The notes beneath the pieces are model-generated. The model ran no database searches and was not told the DNA's origin. It worked only from the letters and a program-made list of their open reading frames with translations. This document shows positions 10,085 through 24,099 of a DNA stretch of 64,000 nucleotides, one piece after another (the stretch's first letter is position 1; each line of letters begins with the position of its first letter). The DNA lies in assembly GCF_051401765.1 (NCBI RefSeq), contig NW_027480423.1:19158001-19222000 (forward strand), given 5' to 3'. The position numbers were made by a program, and so were the translations under genes. The stretch is from Calliopsis andreniformis. Taxonomy: Eukaryota > Arthropoda > Insecta > Hymenoptera > Andrenidae.

Positions 10085-11868
10085 AACAGATTGATTAGTT
10101 AGGGCCTTAGAAGTCAACGCCCGAAGCATAAAATGCAATAAAAATACAACAGTTTTTCCATCGTATAACAGGAATAATTCCAACCTTTTTGAAAGTTATG
10201 GTCATTTCTACTTTCCGGGCAACCTAGGCTTCACCCTAGGGCGTTGTTACACCCGATCGAATAGCTAGGGCCTAGGAAGTGAACGCTAGAAGCATATAAT
10301 ACAATATAAATACAACAGTTTTTCCATCGTATAAAACGAATAATTGCAACCAGTGTGAAAGTTATGGTCATTTCTACGTTCCGGGCAACCTAGGCTTCAC
10401 TCTAGGGCGTTCCTCCAACAAATCGAATAGTTAGGGCCTCAGAAGTCATCGCCAGAAGCATAAAATACAATATAAATACAACAGTTTTTCCATCGTATAA
10501 AACGAATAATTGCAACCACTATGAAAGTTATTGTCATTTCTACTATCCGGGCAACCTAGGCTTCAACCTAGGGCGTTGCTCCACCAGATCGAATAGACAG
10601 GGCCTAAGAAGTCAGCGCCCGAAGCATAAAATACAAAATAAATAGAACAGTTTTTCCATGTATAGAACGAATAATTGCTATCTGTGTGAAAGTTATGGTC
10701 ATTTCCACGTTCCGGGATACCTAGTCTTCACTCTAGGGCGTTGCTCCACCAGATCGAATAGTTAGGGCCTTAGAAGTCAACGCGCGAAACATAAAACACA
10801 AAACAAATAGAACAGTTTTTCCATTGTATAAATCGAATAATTCCTACCAGTGTGAAAGTTATGGTCATTTCTACGTTCCGCGCAGTCTAGGCTTCACCCT
10901 AGTGCGTTGTTCCACCAGATCGAATAGTTAAGGCCTAAGAAGTGAACGCCAGAAGCATAAAATGCAATATAAATACAACAGTTTTTCCATCGTATAAAAC
11001 GGATAATTGCAACCAGTATGAAAGTAATGGTCATATCTACTTCCCGGGCAACCTAGGGTTCACCCTAGGGCGTTGCTCCAACTGATCGTATAGTTGGTGC
11101 CTTAGAAGTCAACGTCAGAAGCATAAAATACAATATAAATACAACAGTTTTTCCATCGTATAAAACGAATAATTGCAACCAGTGTGAAAGTTATGGTCAT
11201 TTCTACGTTCCGGGCAACCTAGGCTTCACTCTAGGGCGTTGCTCCACCAGATCGAATAGTTGGTGCCTTAGAAGTCAACGTCAGAAGCATAAAATACAAT
11301 ATAAATACAACAGTTTTTCCATCATATAAAACGAATAATTGCAACCAGTCTGAAAGTTATGGACATTTCTACGTTCCGGGCACCCTAGGCTTCACTCTAG
11401 GGCGTTGCACCACCATATCGAATACTTAGTGCCTTAGAAGTCAACGCCAGAAGCATAAAATGCAATAAAAATACAACAGTTTTTCCATCGTATAACAGGA
11501 ATAATTGCAACCAGTTCGAAAGTTAAGGTCATTTCTACTTTCCGGGCAACCTAGGCTTCACCCTAGGGCGTTGTTCCACCCGATCGAATAGTTAGGGCCT
11601 AAGAAGTGAACGCCAGAAGCATATAATACAATATAAATACAACAGTTTTTCCATCGTATAAAACGAATAATTGCAACCAGTGTGAAAGTTATGGTCATTT
11701 CTACGTTCCGGGCAACCTAGGCTTCACTCTAGGGCGTTGCTCCAACAGATCGAATAGTTGGTGCCTTAGAAGTCAACGTCAGAAGCATAAAATACAATAT
11801 AAATACAACAGTTTTTCCATCGTATAAAACGAATAATTGCAACCAGTATGAAAGTTATGGACATTTCT
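10085..11868 (+). repeat. 1.8-kb block duplicated at 17221-19004
   Basis: Nearly eleven monomers match at a constant offset of 7136 bp (43 monomers less 2), from AACAGATTGATTAG to GGACATTTCTAC. I saw only a few differences: GTATAAAACGG against GTAAAAAACGG near 10996/18130, GTTAAGG against GTTATGG near 11523/18659, and CCTAGGC against CCTGGGC near 18687. Upstream, 9901-10070 also matches 16871-17040, but at 6970 bp, so one extra monomer sits at about 17040-17205 in the second copy. Confidence 0.85.
10643..11600 (+). repeat. Block duplicated at 13464-14421 (17 monomers)
   Basis: Starting inside the class C marker monomer, the series continues through the TTCCTACC, CCAACTGATCG, GTTGGTGCC, GGGCACCC and CAGTTCGAAAG monomers and matches 13464-14421 at 2821 bp. 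To the left, 13441-13463 has the AAACACAAAACAAATAG form and this copy has AAATACAAAATAAATAG. The second copy therefore begins inside the AT-rich half of a monomer. Confidence 0.8.
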
Positions 11869-12198
11869 ACTTTCCGGGCAGCCTAGGCTTCACCCTAGGG
11901 CGTTGCTCCAACAGATTGATTAGTTAGGGCCTTAGAAGTCAACGCCCGAAGCATAAAATGCAATAAAAATACAACAGTTTTTCCATCGTATAACAGGAAT
12001 AATTCCAACCAGTTTGAAAGTTATGGTCATTTCTACTTTCCGGGAGACCTAGGCTTCACCCTAGGGCGTTGTTACACCCGTTCCAATAGCTAGGGCCTAA
12101 GAAGTGAACGCTAGAAGCATATAATACAATATAAATACAACAGTTTTTCCATCGTATAAAACGAATAATTGCAACCAGTGTGAAAGTTATGGACATTT
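11369..12198 (+). repeat. Five-monomer (830-bp) unit
   Basis: This five-monomer series contains GGGCACCC, a class B unit with CAGTTCGAAAG, an ATATAATAC unit, a GGACATTTC unit and a class B unit with ATTCCAACC plus GGGAGACC. Its first 220 bp start again at 12199 (+830), but that copy switches to another series near 12421. The complete unit returns at 19501-20330 and 20331-21158. Confidence 0.85.
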
Positions 12199-15100
12199 CT
12201 ACGTTCCGGGCACCCTAGGCTTCACTCTAGGGCGTTGCACCACCATATCGAATACTTAGTGCCTTAGAAGTCAACGCCAGAAGCATAAAATGCAATAAAA
12301 ATACAACAGTTTTTCCATCGTATAACAGGAATAATTGCAACCAGTTCGAAAGTTATGGTCATTTCTACTTTCCGGGCAACCTAGGCTTCACCCTAGGGCG
12401 TTGTTCCACCCGATCGAATAGCTAGGGCCTAAGAAGTGAACGCCAGAAGCATAAAATACAATATAAATACAACAGTTGTTCCATCGTCTTAAAACGAATA
12501 ATAGCAACCTGTGTGAAAGTTATGGTCATTTCTACGTTCCGGTCAACCTAGGCTTCACTCTAGGGCGTTGCTCCAACAGGTCGAATAGTTGGTGCCTCAC
12601 AAGTCAACGTCAGAAGCATAAAATACAATATAAATACAACAGTTTTTCCATCATATAAAACGAATAATTGCAACCAGTATGAAAGTTATGGACATTTCTA
12701 CCTTCCGGGCAACCTAGGCTTCACCCTAGGGCGTTGCTCCAACAGATTGAATAGTTACGGCCTTAGAAGTCAACGCCCGAAGCATAAAATGCAATAAAAA
12801 TGTAACAGTTTTTCCATCGTATAACAGGAATAATTGTAACAAGTTTGAAAGTGATGGTCAGTTCTACGTTCCGGGCAACCTAGGCTTCACTCTGGGGCGT
12901 TGCTCCACCAGATCGAATAGTTAGGGCCTAAGAAGTCAACACCAGGAGCATAAAATACAATCCAAATACAACAGGTTTTCCATCCTATAATATGAATAAT
13001 TGCAACCAGTGTGAAAGTGATGGTCATTTCTACGTTCCGGGCAACCTAGACTTCACTCTAGGGCGTGTTCCACCAGATCGAATAGTTAGGGCCTATGAAG
13101 TCAGCGCCAGAAGCATAAAATACAATATAAATATAACAGTTTTTCCATCGAATAAAACGAATAATAGCCACCAGTGTGAAGGTTATGGTCATTTCTATGT
13201 TCCGGGCAACCTGAGCTTCACTCTAGGGCGGTGCTCCACCAGATCGAACAGTTAGTGCCTTAGAAGTCAACGCCAGAAGCATAAAATACAATATAAATAC
13301 AACAGTTTTTCCATCGTATAAAACGAATAATTGCAACCAGTATGAAAGTCATGATCATTTCTACGTTCCGGGAAACCAAGGCTTCACTCTAGGGCGTTGC
13401 TCCACCAGATCGAATAGTTAGGGCCTTAGAAGTCAACGCGCGAATCATAAAACACAAAACAAATAGAACAGTTTTTCCATGTATAGAACGAATAATTGCT
13501 ATCTGTGTGAAAGTTATGGTCATTTCCACGTTCCGGGATACCTAGTCTTCACTCTAGGGCGTTGCTCCACCAGATCGAATAGTTAGGGCCTTAGAAGTCA
13601 ACGCGCGAAACATAAAACACAAAACAAATAGAACAGTTTTTCCATTGTATAAATCGAATAATTCCTACCAGTGTGAAAGTTATGGTCATTTCTACGTTCC
13701 GCGCAGTCTAGGCTTCACCCTAGTGCGTTGTTCCACCAGATCGAAAAGTTAAGGCCTAAGAAGTGAACGCCAGAAGCATAAAATACAATATAAATACAAC
13801 AGTTTTTCCATCGTATAAAACGGATAATTGCAACCAGTATGAAAGTAATGGTCATATCTACTTCCCGGGCAACCTAGGGTTCACCCTAGGGCGTTGCTCC
13901 AACTGATCGTATAGTTGGTGCCTTAGAAGTCAACGTCAGAAGCATAAAATACAATATAAATACAACAGTTTTTCCATCGTATAAAACGAATAATTGCAAC
14001 CAGTGTGAAAGTTATGGTCATTTCTACGTTCCGGGCAACCTAGGCTTCACTCTAGGGCGTTGCTCCACCAGATCGAATAGTTGGTGCCTTAGAAGTCAAC
14101 GTCAGAAGCATAAAATACAATATAAATACAACAGTTTTTCCATCATATAAAACGAATAATTGCAACCAGTATGAAAGTTATGGACATTTCTACGTTCCGG
14201 GCACCCTAGGCTTCACTCTAGGGCGTTGCACCACCATATCGAATACTTAGTGCCTTAGAAGTCAACGCCAGAAGCATAAAATGCAATAAAGATACAACAG
14301 TTTTTCCATCGTATAACAGGAATAATTGCAACCAGTTCGAAAGTTATGGTCATTTCTACTTTCCGGGCAACCTAGGCTTCACCCTAGGGCGTTGTTCCAC
14401 CCGATCGAATAGTTAGGGCCTTAGAAGTCAACGCGCGAAACATAAAACACAAAACAAATAGAACAGTTTTTCCATTGTATAAATCGAATAATTCCTACCA
14501 GTGTGAAAGTTATGGTCATTTCTACGTTCCGCGCAGTCTAGGCTTCACCCTAGTGCGTTGTTCCACCAGATCGAATAGTTAAGGCCTAAGAAGTGAACGC
14601 CAGAAGCATAAAATACAATATAAATACAACAGTTTTTCCATCGTATAAAACGGATAATTGCAACCAGTATGAAAGTAATGGTCATATCTACTTCCCGGGC
14701 AACCTAGGGTTCACCCTAGGGCGTTGCTCCAACTGATCGTATAGTTGGTGCCTTAGAAGTCAACGACAGAAGCATAAAATACAATATAAATACAACAGTT
14801 TTTCCATCGTATAAAACGAATAATTGCAACCAGTATGAAAGTCATGATCATTTCTACGTTCCGGGAAACCAAGGCATCACTCTAGGGCGTTGCTCCACCA
14901 GATCGAATAGCTAGGGCCTCAGAAGTGAACGCCAGAAGCATATAATACAATATAAATACAACAGTTTTTCCATCGTATAAAACGAATAATTGCAACCAGT
15001 GTGAAAGTTATGGTCATTTCTACGTTCCGGGATACCTAGGCTTCACTCTAGGGCGTTGCTCCACCAGATCGAATAGTTAGGGCCTTAGAAGTCAACGCGC

Positions 15101-18100
15101 GAATCATAAAACACAAAACAAATAGAACAGTTTTTCCATCGTATAAAACGGATAATTGCAACCAGTATGAAAGTAATGGTCATATCTACTTCCCGGGCAG
15201 CCTAGGGTTCACCCTAGGGCGTTGCTCCAACAGATTGAAAGGTTAGTGCCCAAGAAGTGAACGCCAGAAGCATAAAATACAATATAAATACAACAGGTTG
15301 TCCATCGTATAAACCGGATAATTGCAACCAGTATGAAAGTTATGGTCATTTCTACTTTCCGGGCAACATAGGATTCACCCTAGGGCGTTGCTCCAACAGA
15401 TTGAATAGTTAGTGCCTTAGAAGTCAACGCCCGAAGCATCAAATGCAATAAAAATACAACAGTTTTTCCATCATATAACAGGAGTAATTGCAACCAGTTT
15501 GAAAGGGATGGTCATTTCTACGTTCCGGGCACCCTAGGCTTCACTCTAGGGCGTTGCACCACCATATCGAATACTTAGTGCCAGAGAAGTCAACGCCAGA
15601 AGCATAAAATACAATATATATACAACAGTTTTTCCATCGTATAACAGGAATAATTGCAACCAGTTTGAAAGTTATGGTCATTTCTACTTTCGGGGCAACC
15701 TAGGCTTCACCCTAGGGCGTTGTTCCACCCGATCGAATAGCTAGGGCCTAAGAAGTGAACGCCAGATGCCTAAAATACAATATAAATACAACAGTTGTTC
15801 CATCGTCTTAAAACGAATAATAGCAACCTGTGTGAAAGTTATGGTCATTTCTACGTTCCGGTCAACCTAGGCTTCACTCTAGGGCGTTGCTCCAACAGAT
15901 CGAATAGTTGGTGCCTCACAAGTCAACGTCAGAAGTATAAAATACAATATAAATACAACAGTTTTTCCATCATATAAAACGAATAATTGCAACCAGTATG
16001 AAAGTTATGGACATTTCTACCTTCCGGGCAACCTAGGCTTCACCCTAGGGCGTTGCTCCAACAGATTGAATAGTTACGGCCTTAGAAGTCAACGCCCGAA
16101 GCATAAAATGCAATAAAAATGTAACAGTTTTTCCATCGTATAACAGGAATAATTGTAACAAGTTTGAAAGTGATGGTCAGTTCTACGTTCCGGGCAACCT
16201 AGGCTTCACTCTGGGGCGTTGCTCCACCAGATCGAATAGTTAGGGCCTAAGAAGTCAACACCAGGAGCATAAAATACAATCTAAATACAACAGGTTTTCC
16301 ATCCTATAATATGAATAATTGCAAGCAGTGTGAAAGTGATGGTCATTTCTGCGTTCCGGGCAACCTAGACTTCACTCTAGGGCGTGTTCCACCAGATCGA
16401 ATAGTTAGGGCCTATGAAGTCAGCGCCAGAAGCATAAAATACAATATAAATATAACAGTTTTTCCATCGAATAAAACGAATAATAGCCACCAGTGTGAAG
16501 GTTATGGTCATTTCTATGTTCCGGGCAACCTGAGCTTCACTCTAGGGCGGTGCTCCACCAGATCGAACAGTTAGTGCCTTAGAAGTCAACGCCAGAAGCA
16601 TAAAATACAATATAAATACAACAGTTTTTCCATCGTATAAAACGAATAATTGCAACCAGTATGAAAGTCATGATCATTTCTACGTTCCGGGAAACCAAGG
16701 CTTCACTCTAGGGCGTTGCTCCACCATATCGAATACTTAGTGCCTTAGAAGTCAACGCCAGAAGCATAAAATGCAATAAAAATACAACAGTTTTTCCATC
16801 GTATAACAGGAATAATTGCAACCAGTTCGAAAGTTATGGTCATTTCTACTTTCCGGGCAACCTAGGCTTCACCCTAGGGCGTTGTTCCACCCGATCGAAT
16901 AGTTAGGGCCTAAGAAGTGAACGCCAGAAGCATATAATACAATATAAATACAACAGTTTTTCCATCGTATAAAACGAATAATTGCAACCAGTGTGAAAGT
17001 TATGGTCATTTCTACGTTCCGGGCAACCTAGGCTTCACTCTAGGGCGTTGCTCCAACAGATCGAATAGTTGGTGCCTTAGAAGTCAACGTCAGAAGCATA
17101 AAATACAATATAAATACAACAGTTTTTCCATCGTATAAAACGAATAATTGCAACCAGTATGAAAGTTATGGACATTTCTACTTCCCGGGCAGCCTAGGCT
17201 TCACCCTAGGGCGTTGCTCCAACAGATTGATTAGTTAGGGCCTTAGAAGTCAACGCCCGAAGCATAAAATGCAATAAAAATACAACAGTTTTTCCATCGT
17301 ATAACAGGAATAATTCCAACCTTTTTGAAAGTTATGGTCATTTCTACTTTCCGGGCAACCTAGGCTTCACCCTAGGGCGTTGTTACACCCGATCGAATAG
17401 CTAGGGCCTAGGAAGTGAACGCTAGAAGCATATAATACAATATAAATACAACAGTTTTTCCATCGTATAAAACGAATAATTGCAACCAGTGTGAAAGTTA
17501 TGGTCATTTCTACGTTCCGGGCAACCTAGGCTTCACTCTAGGGCGTTCCTCCAACAAATCGAATAGTTAGGGCCTCAGAAGTCATCGCCAGAAGCATAAA
17601 ATACAATATAAATACAACAGTTTTTCCATCGTATAAAACGAATAATTGCAACCACTATGAAAGTTATTGTCATTTCTACTATCCGGGCAACCTAGGCTTC
17701 AACCTAGGGCGTTGCTCCACCAGATCGAATAGACAGGGCCTAAGAAGTCAGCGCCCGAAGCATAAAATACAAAATAAATAGAACAGTTTTTCCATGTATA
17801 GAACGAATAATTGCTATCTGTGTGAAAGTTATGGTCATTTCCACGTTCCGGGATACCTAGTCTTCACTCTAGGGCGTTGCTCCACCAGATCGAATAGTTA
17901 GGGCCTTAGAAGTCAACGCGCGAAACATAAAACACAAAACAAATAGAACAGTTTTTCCATTGTATAAATCGAATAATTCCTACCAGTGTGAAAGTTATGG
18001 TCATTTCTACGTTCCGCGCAGTCTAGGCTTCACCCTAGTGCGTTGTTCCACCAGATCGAATAGTTAAGGCCTAAGAAGTGAACGCCAGAAGCATAAAATG

Positions 18101-19500
18101 CAATATAAATACAACAGTTTTTCCATCGTAAAAAACGGATAATTGCAACCAGTATGAAAGTAATGGTCATATCTACTTCCCGGGCAACCTAGGGTTCACC
18201 CTAGGGCGTTGCTCCAACTGATCGTATAGTTGGTGCCTTAGAAGTCAACGTCAGAAGCATAAAATACAATATAAATACAACAGTTTTTCCATCGTATAAA
18301 ACGAATAATTGCAACCAGTGTGAAAGTTATGGTCATTTCTACGTTCCGGGCAACCTAGGCTTCACTCTAGGGCGTTGCTCCACCAGATCGAATAGTTGGT
18401 GCCTTAGAAGTCAACGTCAGAAGCATAAAATACAATATAAATACAACAGTTTTTCCATCATATAAAACGAATAATTGCAACCAGTCTGAAAGTTATGGAC
18501 ATTTCTACGTTCCGGGCACCCTAGGCTTCACTCTAGGGCGTTGCACCACCATATCGAATACTTAGTGCCTTAGAAGTCAACGCCAGAAGCATAAAATGCA
18601 ATAAAAATACAACAGTTTTTCCATCGTATAACAGGAATAATTGCAACCAGTTCGAAAGTTATGGTCATTTCTACTTTCCGGGCAACCTGGGCTTCACCCT
18701 AGGGCGTTGTTCCACCCGATCGAATAGTTAGGGCCTAAGAAGTGAACGCCAGAAGCATATAATACAATATAAATACAACAGTTTTTCCATCGTATAAAAC
18801 GAATAATTGCAACCAGTGTGAAAGTTATGGTCATTTCTACGTTCCGGGCAACCTAGGCTTCACTCTAGGGCGTTGCTCCAACAGATCGAATAGTTGGTGC
18901 CTTAGAAGTCAACGTCAGAAGCATAAAATACAATATAAATACAACAGTTTTTCCATCGTATAAAACGAATAATTGCAACCAGTATGAAAGTTATGGACAT
19001 TTCTACGTTCCGGGCAACCTAGGCTTCACTCTAGGGCGTTGCTCCAACAGATCGAATAGTTGGTGCATCACAAGTCAACGTCAGAAGCATAAAATACAAT
19101 ATAAATACAACAGTTTTTCCATCGTATAAAACGAATAATTGCAACCAGAATGAAAGTTATGGACATTTCTACTTTCCGGGCAACCTAGGCTTCACCCTAG
19201 GGCGTTGCTCCAACAGATTGAATAGTTAGGGCCTTAGAAGTCAATGCCCGAAGCATAAAATGCAATAAAAATGTAACAGTTTTTCCATCGTATAACAGGA
19301 ATAATTGTAACAAGTTTGAAAGTGATGGTCAGTTCTACGTTCCGGGCAACCTAGGCTTCACTCTAGGGCGTTGCTCCACCAGATCGAATAGTTATGGCCT
19401 AAGAAGTCAACACCAGGAGCATAAAATACAATCTAAATACAACAGGTTTTCCATCCTATAATATGAATAATTGCAACCAGTGTGAAAGTGGTGGTCATTT

Positions 19501-21158
19501 CTACGTTCCGGGCACCCTAGGCTTCACTCTAGGGCGTTGCACCACCATATCGAATACTTAGTGCCTTAGAAGTCAACGCCAGAAGCATAAAATGCAATAA
19601 AAATACAACAGCTTTTCCATCGTATAACAGGAATAATTGCAACCAGTTCGAAAGTTATGGTCATTTCTACTTTCCGGGCAACCTAGGCTTCACCCTAGGG
19701 CGTTGTTCCACCCGATCGAATAGTTAGGGCCTAAGAAGTGAACGCCAGAAGCATATAATACAATATAAATACAACAGTTTTTCCATCGTATAAAACGAAT
19801 AATTGCAACCAGTGTGAAAGTTATGGTCATTTCTACGTTCCGGGCAACCTAGGCTTCACTCTAGGGCGTTGCTCCAACAGATCGAATAGTTGGTGCCTTA
19901 GAAGTCAACGTCAGAAGCATAAAATACAATATAAATACAACAGTTTTTCCGTCGTATAAAACGAATAATTGCAACCAGTATGAAAGTTATGGACATTTCT
20001 ACTTTCCGGGCAGCCTAGGCTTCACCCTAGGGCGTTGCTCCAACAGATTGATTAGTTAGGGCCTTAGAAGTCAACGCCCGAAGCATAAAATGCAATAAAA
20101 ATACAACAGTTTTTCCATCGTATAACAGGAATAATTCCAACCAGTTTGAAAGTTATGGTCATTTCTACTTTCCGGGAGACCTAGGCTTCACCCTAGGGCG
20201 TTGTTACACCCGTTCGAATAGCTAGGGCCTAAGAAGTGAACGCTAGAAGCATATAATACAATATAAATACAACAGTTTTTCCATCGTATAAAACGAATAA
20301 TTGCAACCAGTGTGAAAGTTATGGACATTTCTACGTTCCGGGCACCCTAGGCTTCACTCTAGGGCGTTGCACCACCATATCGAATACTTAGTGCCTTAGA
20401 AGTCAACGCCAGAAGCATAAAATGCAATAAAAATACAACAGTTTTTCCATCGTATAACAGGAATAATTGCAACCAGTTCGAAAGTTATGGTCATTTCTAC
20501 TTTCCGGGCAACCTAGGCTTCACCCTAGGGCGTTGTTCCACCCGATCGAATAGTTAGGGCCTAAGAAGTGAACGCCAGAAGCATATAATACAATATAAAT
20601 ACAACAGTTTTTCCATCGTATAAAACGAATAATTGCAACCAGTGTGAAAGTTATGGTCATTTCTACGTTCCGGGCAACCTAGGCTTCACTCTAGGGCGTT
20701 GCTCCAACAGATCGAATAGTTGGTGCCTTAGAAGTCAACGTCAGAAGCATAAAATACAATATAAATACAACAGTTTTTGCATCGTATAAAACGAATAATT
20801 GCAACCAGTATGAAAGTTATGGACATTTCTACTTTCCGGGCAGCCTAGGCTTCACCCTAGGGCGTTGCTCCAACAGATTGATTAGTTAGGGCCTTAGAAG
20901 TCAACGCCCGAAGCATAAAATGCAATAAAAATACAACAGTTTTTCCATCGTATAACAGGAATAATTCCAACCAGTTTGAAAGTTATGGTCATTTCTACTT
21001 TCCGGGAGACCTAGGCTTCACCCTAGGGCGTTGTTACACCCGTTCGAATAGCTAGGGCCTAAGAAGTGAACGCTAGAAGCATATAATACAATATAAATAC
21101 AACAGTTTTTCCATCGTATAAAACGAATAATTGCAACCAGTGTGAAAGTTATGGTCAT
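19501..21158 (+). repeat. Tandem pair of 830-bp five-monomer units
   Basis: The unit CTACGTTCCGGGCACCC through GGGAGACC and CGCTAGAAGCATATAATAC occurs at 19501-20330 and again at 20331-21158, exactly 830 bp apart. Differences are single bases, for example CAGCTTTTCC against CAGTTTTTCC (19610/20440) and TTTTTCCGTCG against TTTTTGCATCG (19948/20778). This is the clearest local higher-order repeat in the first half. Confidence 0.88.
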
Positions 21159-24099
21159 TTCTACGTTCCGGGCAACCTAGGCTTCACTCTAGAGCGTTCC
21201 TCCAACAGATCGTATAGTTGGTGCCTTAGAAGTCAACGTCAGAAGCATAAAATACAATATAAATTCAACAGTTTTTCCATCGTATAAAACGAATAATTGC
21301 AACCAGTGTGAAAGTTATGGTCATTTCTACGTTCCGGGCAACCTAGGCTTCACTCTAGGGCGTTGCTCTACCAGATCGAATAGTTGGTGCCCTAGAAGTC
21401 AACGTCAGGAGCATAAAATACAATATAAATACAACAGTTTTTCCATCATATAAAACGAATAATTGCAACCAGTATGAAAGTTATGGACATTTCTACTTTC
21501 CGGGCAACCTAGGCTTCACCCTAGGGCGTTGCTCCAACAGATCGAATAGTTAGGGCCTCAGAAGTCAACGCCAGAAGCATAAAATACAATATAAATACAA
21601 CAGTTTTTCCATCGTATAAAACGAATAATTGCAACGAGTATGAAAGTTATGGTCATTTCTACTTTCCGGGCAACCTAGGATTCACCCTAGGGCGTTGCTC
21701 CAACAGATTGAATAGTTAGTGCCTTAGAAGTCTACGCCCGAAGCATCAAATGCAATAAAAATACAACAGTTTTTCCATCATATAACAGGAGTAATTGCAA
21801 CCAGTTTGAAAGTGAAGGACATTTCTACGTTCCGGGCACCCTAGGCTTCACTCTAGGGCGTTGCTCCACCATATCGAATACTTAGTGCCTTAGAAGTCAA
21901 CGCCTGAAGCATAATATACAATATAAATACAACAGTTTTTCCATCGTATAACAGGAATAATTGCAACCAGTTTGAAAGTTATGGTCATTTCTACTTTCGG
22001 GGCAACCTAGGCTTCACCCTAGGGCGTTGTGCCACCCGATCGAATAGTTAGGGCCTAACAAGTGAACGCCAGAAGCATAAAATACAATATAAATACAACA
22101 GTTGTTCCATCGTCTTAAAACGAATAATAGCAACCTGTGTGAAAGTTATGGTCATTTCTACGTTCCGGGCAACCTAGGCTTCACTCTAGGGCGTTGCTCC
22201 AACAGATCGAATAGTTGGTGCATCACAAGTCAACGTCAGAAGCATAAAATACTATATAAATACAACAGTTTTTCCATCGTATAAAACGAATAATTGCAAC
22301 CAGTATGAAAGTTATGGACATTTCTAATTTCCGGGCAACCTAGGCTTCACCCTAGGGCGTTGCTCCAACAGATTGAATAGTTAGGGCCTTAGAAGTCAAT
22401 GCCCGAAGCATAAAATGCAATAAAAATGTAACAGTTTTTCCATCGTATAACAGGAATAATTGTAACAAGTTTGAAAGTGATGGTCAGTTCTACGTTCCGG
22501 GCAACCTAGGCTTCACTCTAGGGCGTTGCTCCACCAGATCGAATAGTTAGGGCCTAAGAAGTCAACACCAGGAGCATAAAATACAATCTAAATACAACAG
22601 GTTTTCCATCCTATAATATGAATAATTGCAACCAGTGTGAAAGTGATGGTCATTTCTACGTTCCGGGCAACCTAGACTTCACTCTTGGGCGTGTTCCACC
22701 AGATCGAATAGTTAGGGCCTATGAAGTCAGCGCCAGAAGCATAAAATACAATATAAATATAACAGTTTTTCCATCCAATAAAACGAATAATAGCCACCAG
22801 TGTGAAGGTTATGGTCATTTCTATGTTCCGGGCAACCTAAGCTTCACTCTAGGGCGGTGCTCCACCAGATCGAACAGTTAGTGCCTTAGAAGTCAACGCC
22901 AGAAGCATAAAATACAATATAAATACAACAGTTTTTCCATCGTATAAAACGAATAATTGCAACCAGTATGGAAGTCATGATCATTTCTACTTTCCGGGCA
23001 ACCTAGGATTCACCCTAGGGCGTTGCTCCAACAGATTGAATAGTTAGTGCCTTAGAAGTCAACGCCCGAAGCATCAAATGCAATAAAAATACAACAGTTT
23101 TTCCATCATATAACAGGAGTAATTGCAACCAGTTTGAAAGTGATGGTCATTTCTACGTTCCGGACACCCTAGGCTTCACTCTGGGGCGTTGCTCCACCAT
23201 ATCGAATACTTAGTGCCTTAGAAGTCAACGCCAGAAGCATAAAATACAATATAAATACAACAGTTTTTCCATCGTATAACAGGAATAATTGCAACCAGTT
23301 TGAAAGTTATGGTCATTTCTACTTTCCGGGCAGCCTAGGCTTCACCCTAGGGCGTTGTTACACCCGATCGAATAGCTAGGGCCTAAGAAGTGAACGCCAG
23401 AAGCATATAATACAATATAAATACAACAGTTTTTCCATCGTATAAAACGAATAATTGCAACCAGTGTGAAAGTTATGGTCATTTCTACGTTCCGGGCAAC
23501 CTAGGCTTCACTCTAGGGCGTTCCTCCAACAGATCGTATAGTTGGTGCCTTAGAAGTCAACGTCAGAAGCATAAAATACAATATAAATATAACAGTTTTT
23601 CCATCGAATAAAACGAATAGTAGCCACCAGTGTGAAGGTTATGGTCATTTCTATGTTCGGGGCAACCTAAGCTTCACTCTAGGGCGGTGCTCCACCAGAT
23701 CGAACAGTTAGTGCCTTAGAAGTCAACGACAGAAGCATAAAATACAATATAAATACAACAGTTTTTCCATCGTATAAAACGAATAATTGCAACCAGTATG
23801 AAAGTCATGATCATTTCTACGTTCCGGGAAACCAAGGCTTCACTCTAGGGCGTTGCTCCACCAGATCGAATAGCTAGGGCCTAAGAAGTGAACGCCAGAA
23901 GCATATAATACAATATAAATACAACAGTTTTTCCATCGTATAAAACGAATAATTGCAACCAGTGTGAAAGTTATGGACATTTCTACTTTCCGGGCAACCT
24001 AGGCTTCACCCTAGGGCGCTGCTCCAACAGATTGAATAGTTAGGGCCTTAGAAGTCAACGCCCGAAGCATAAAATGCAATAAAAATGTAACAGTTTTTC

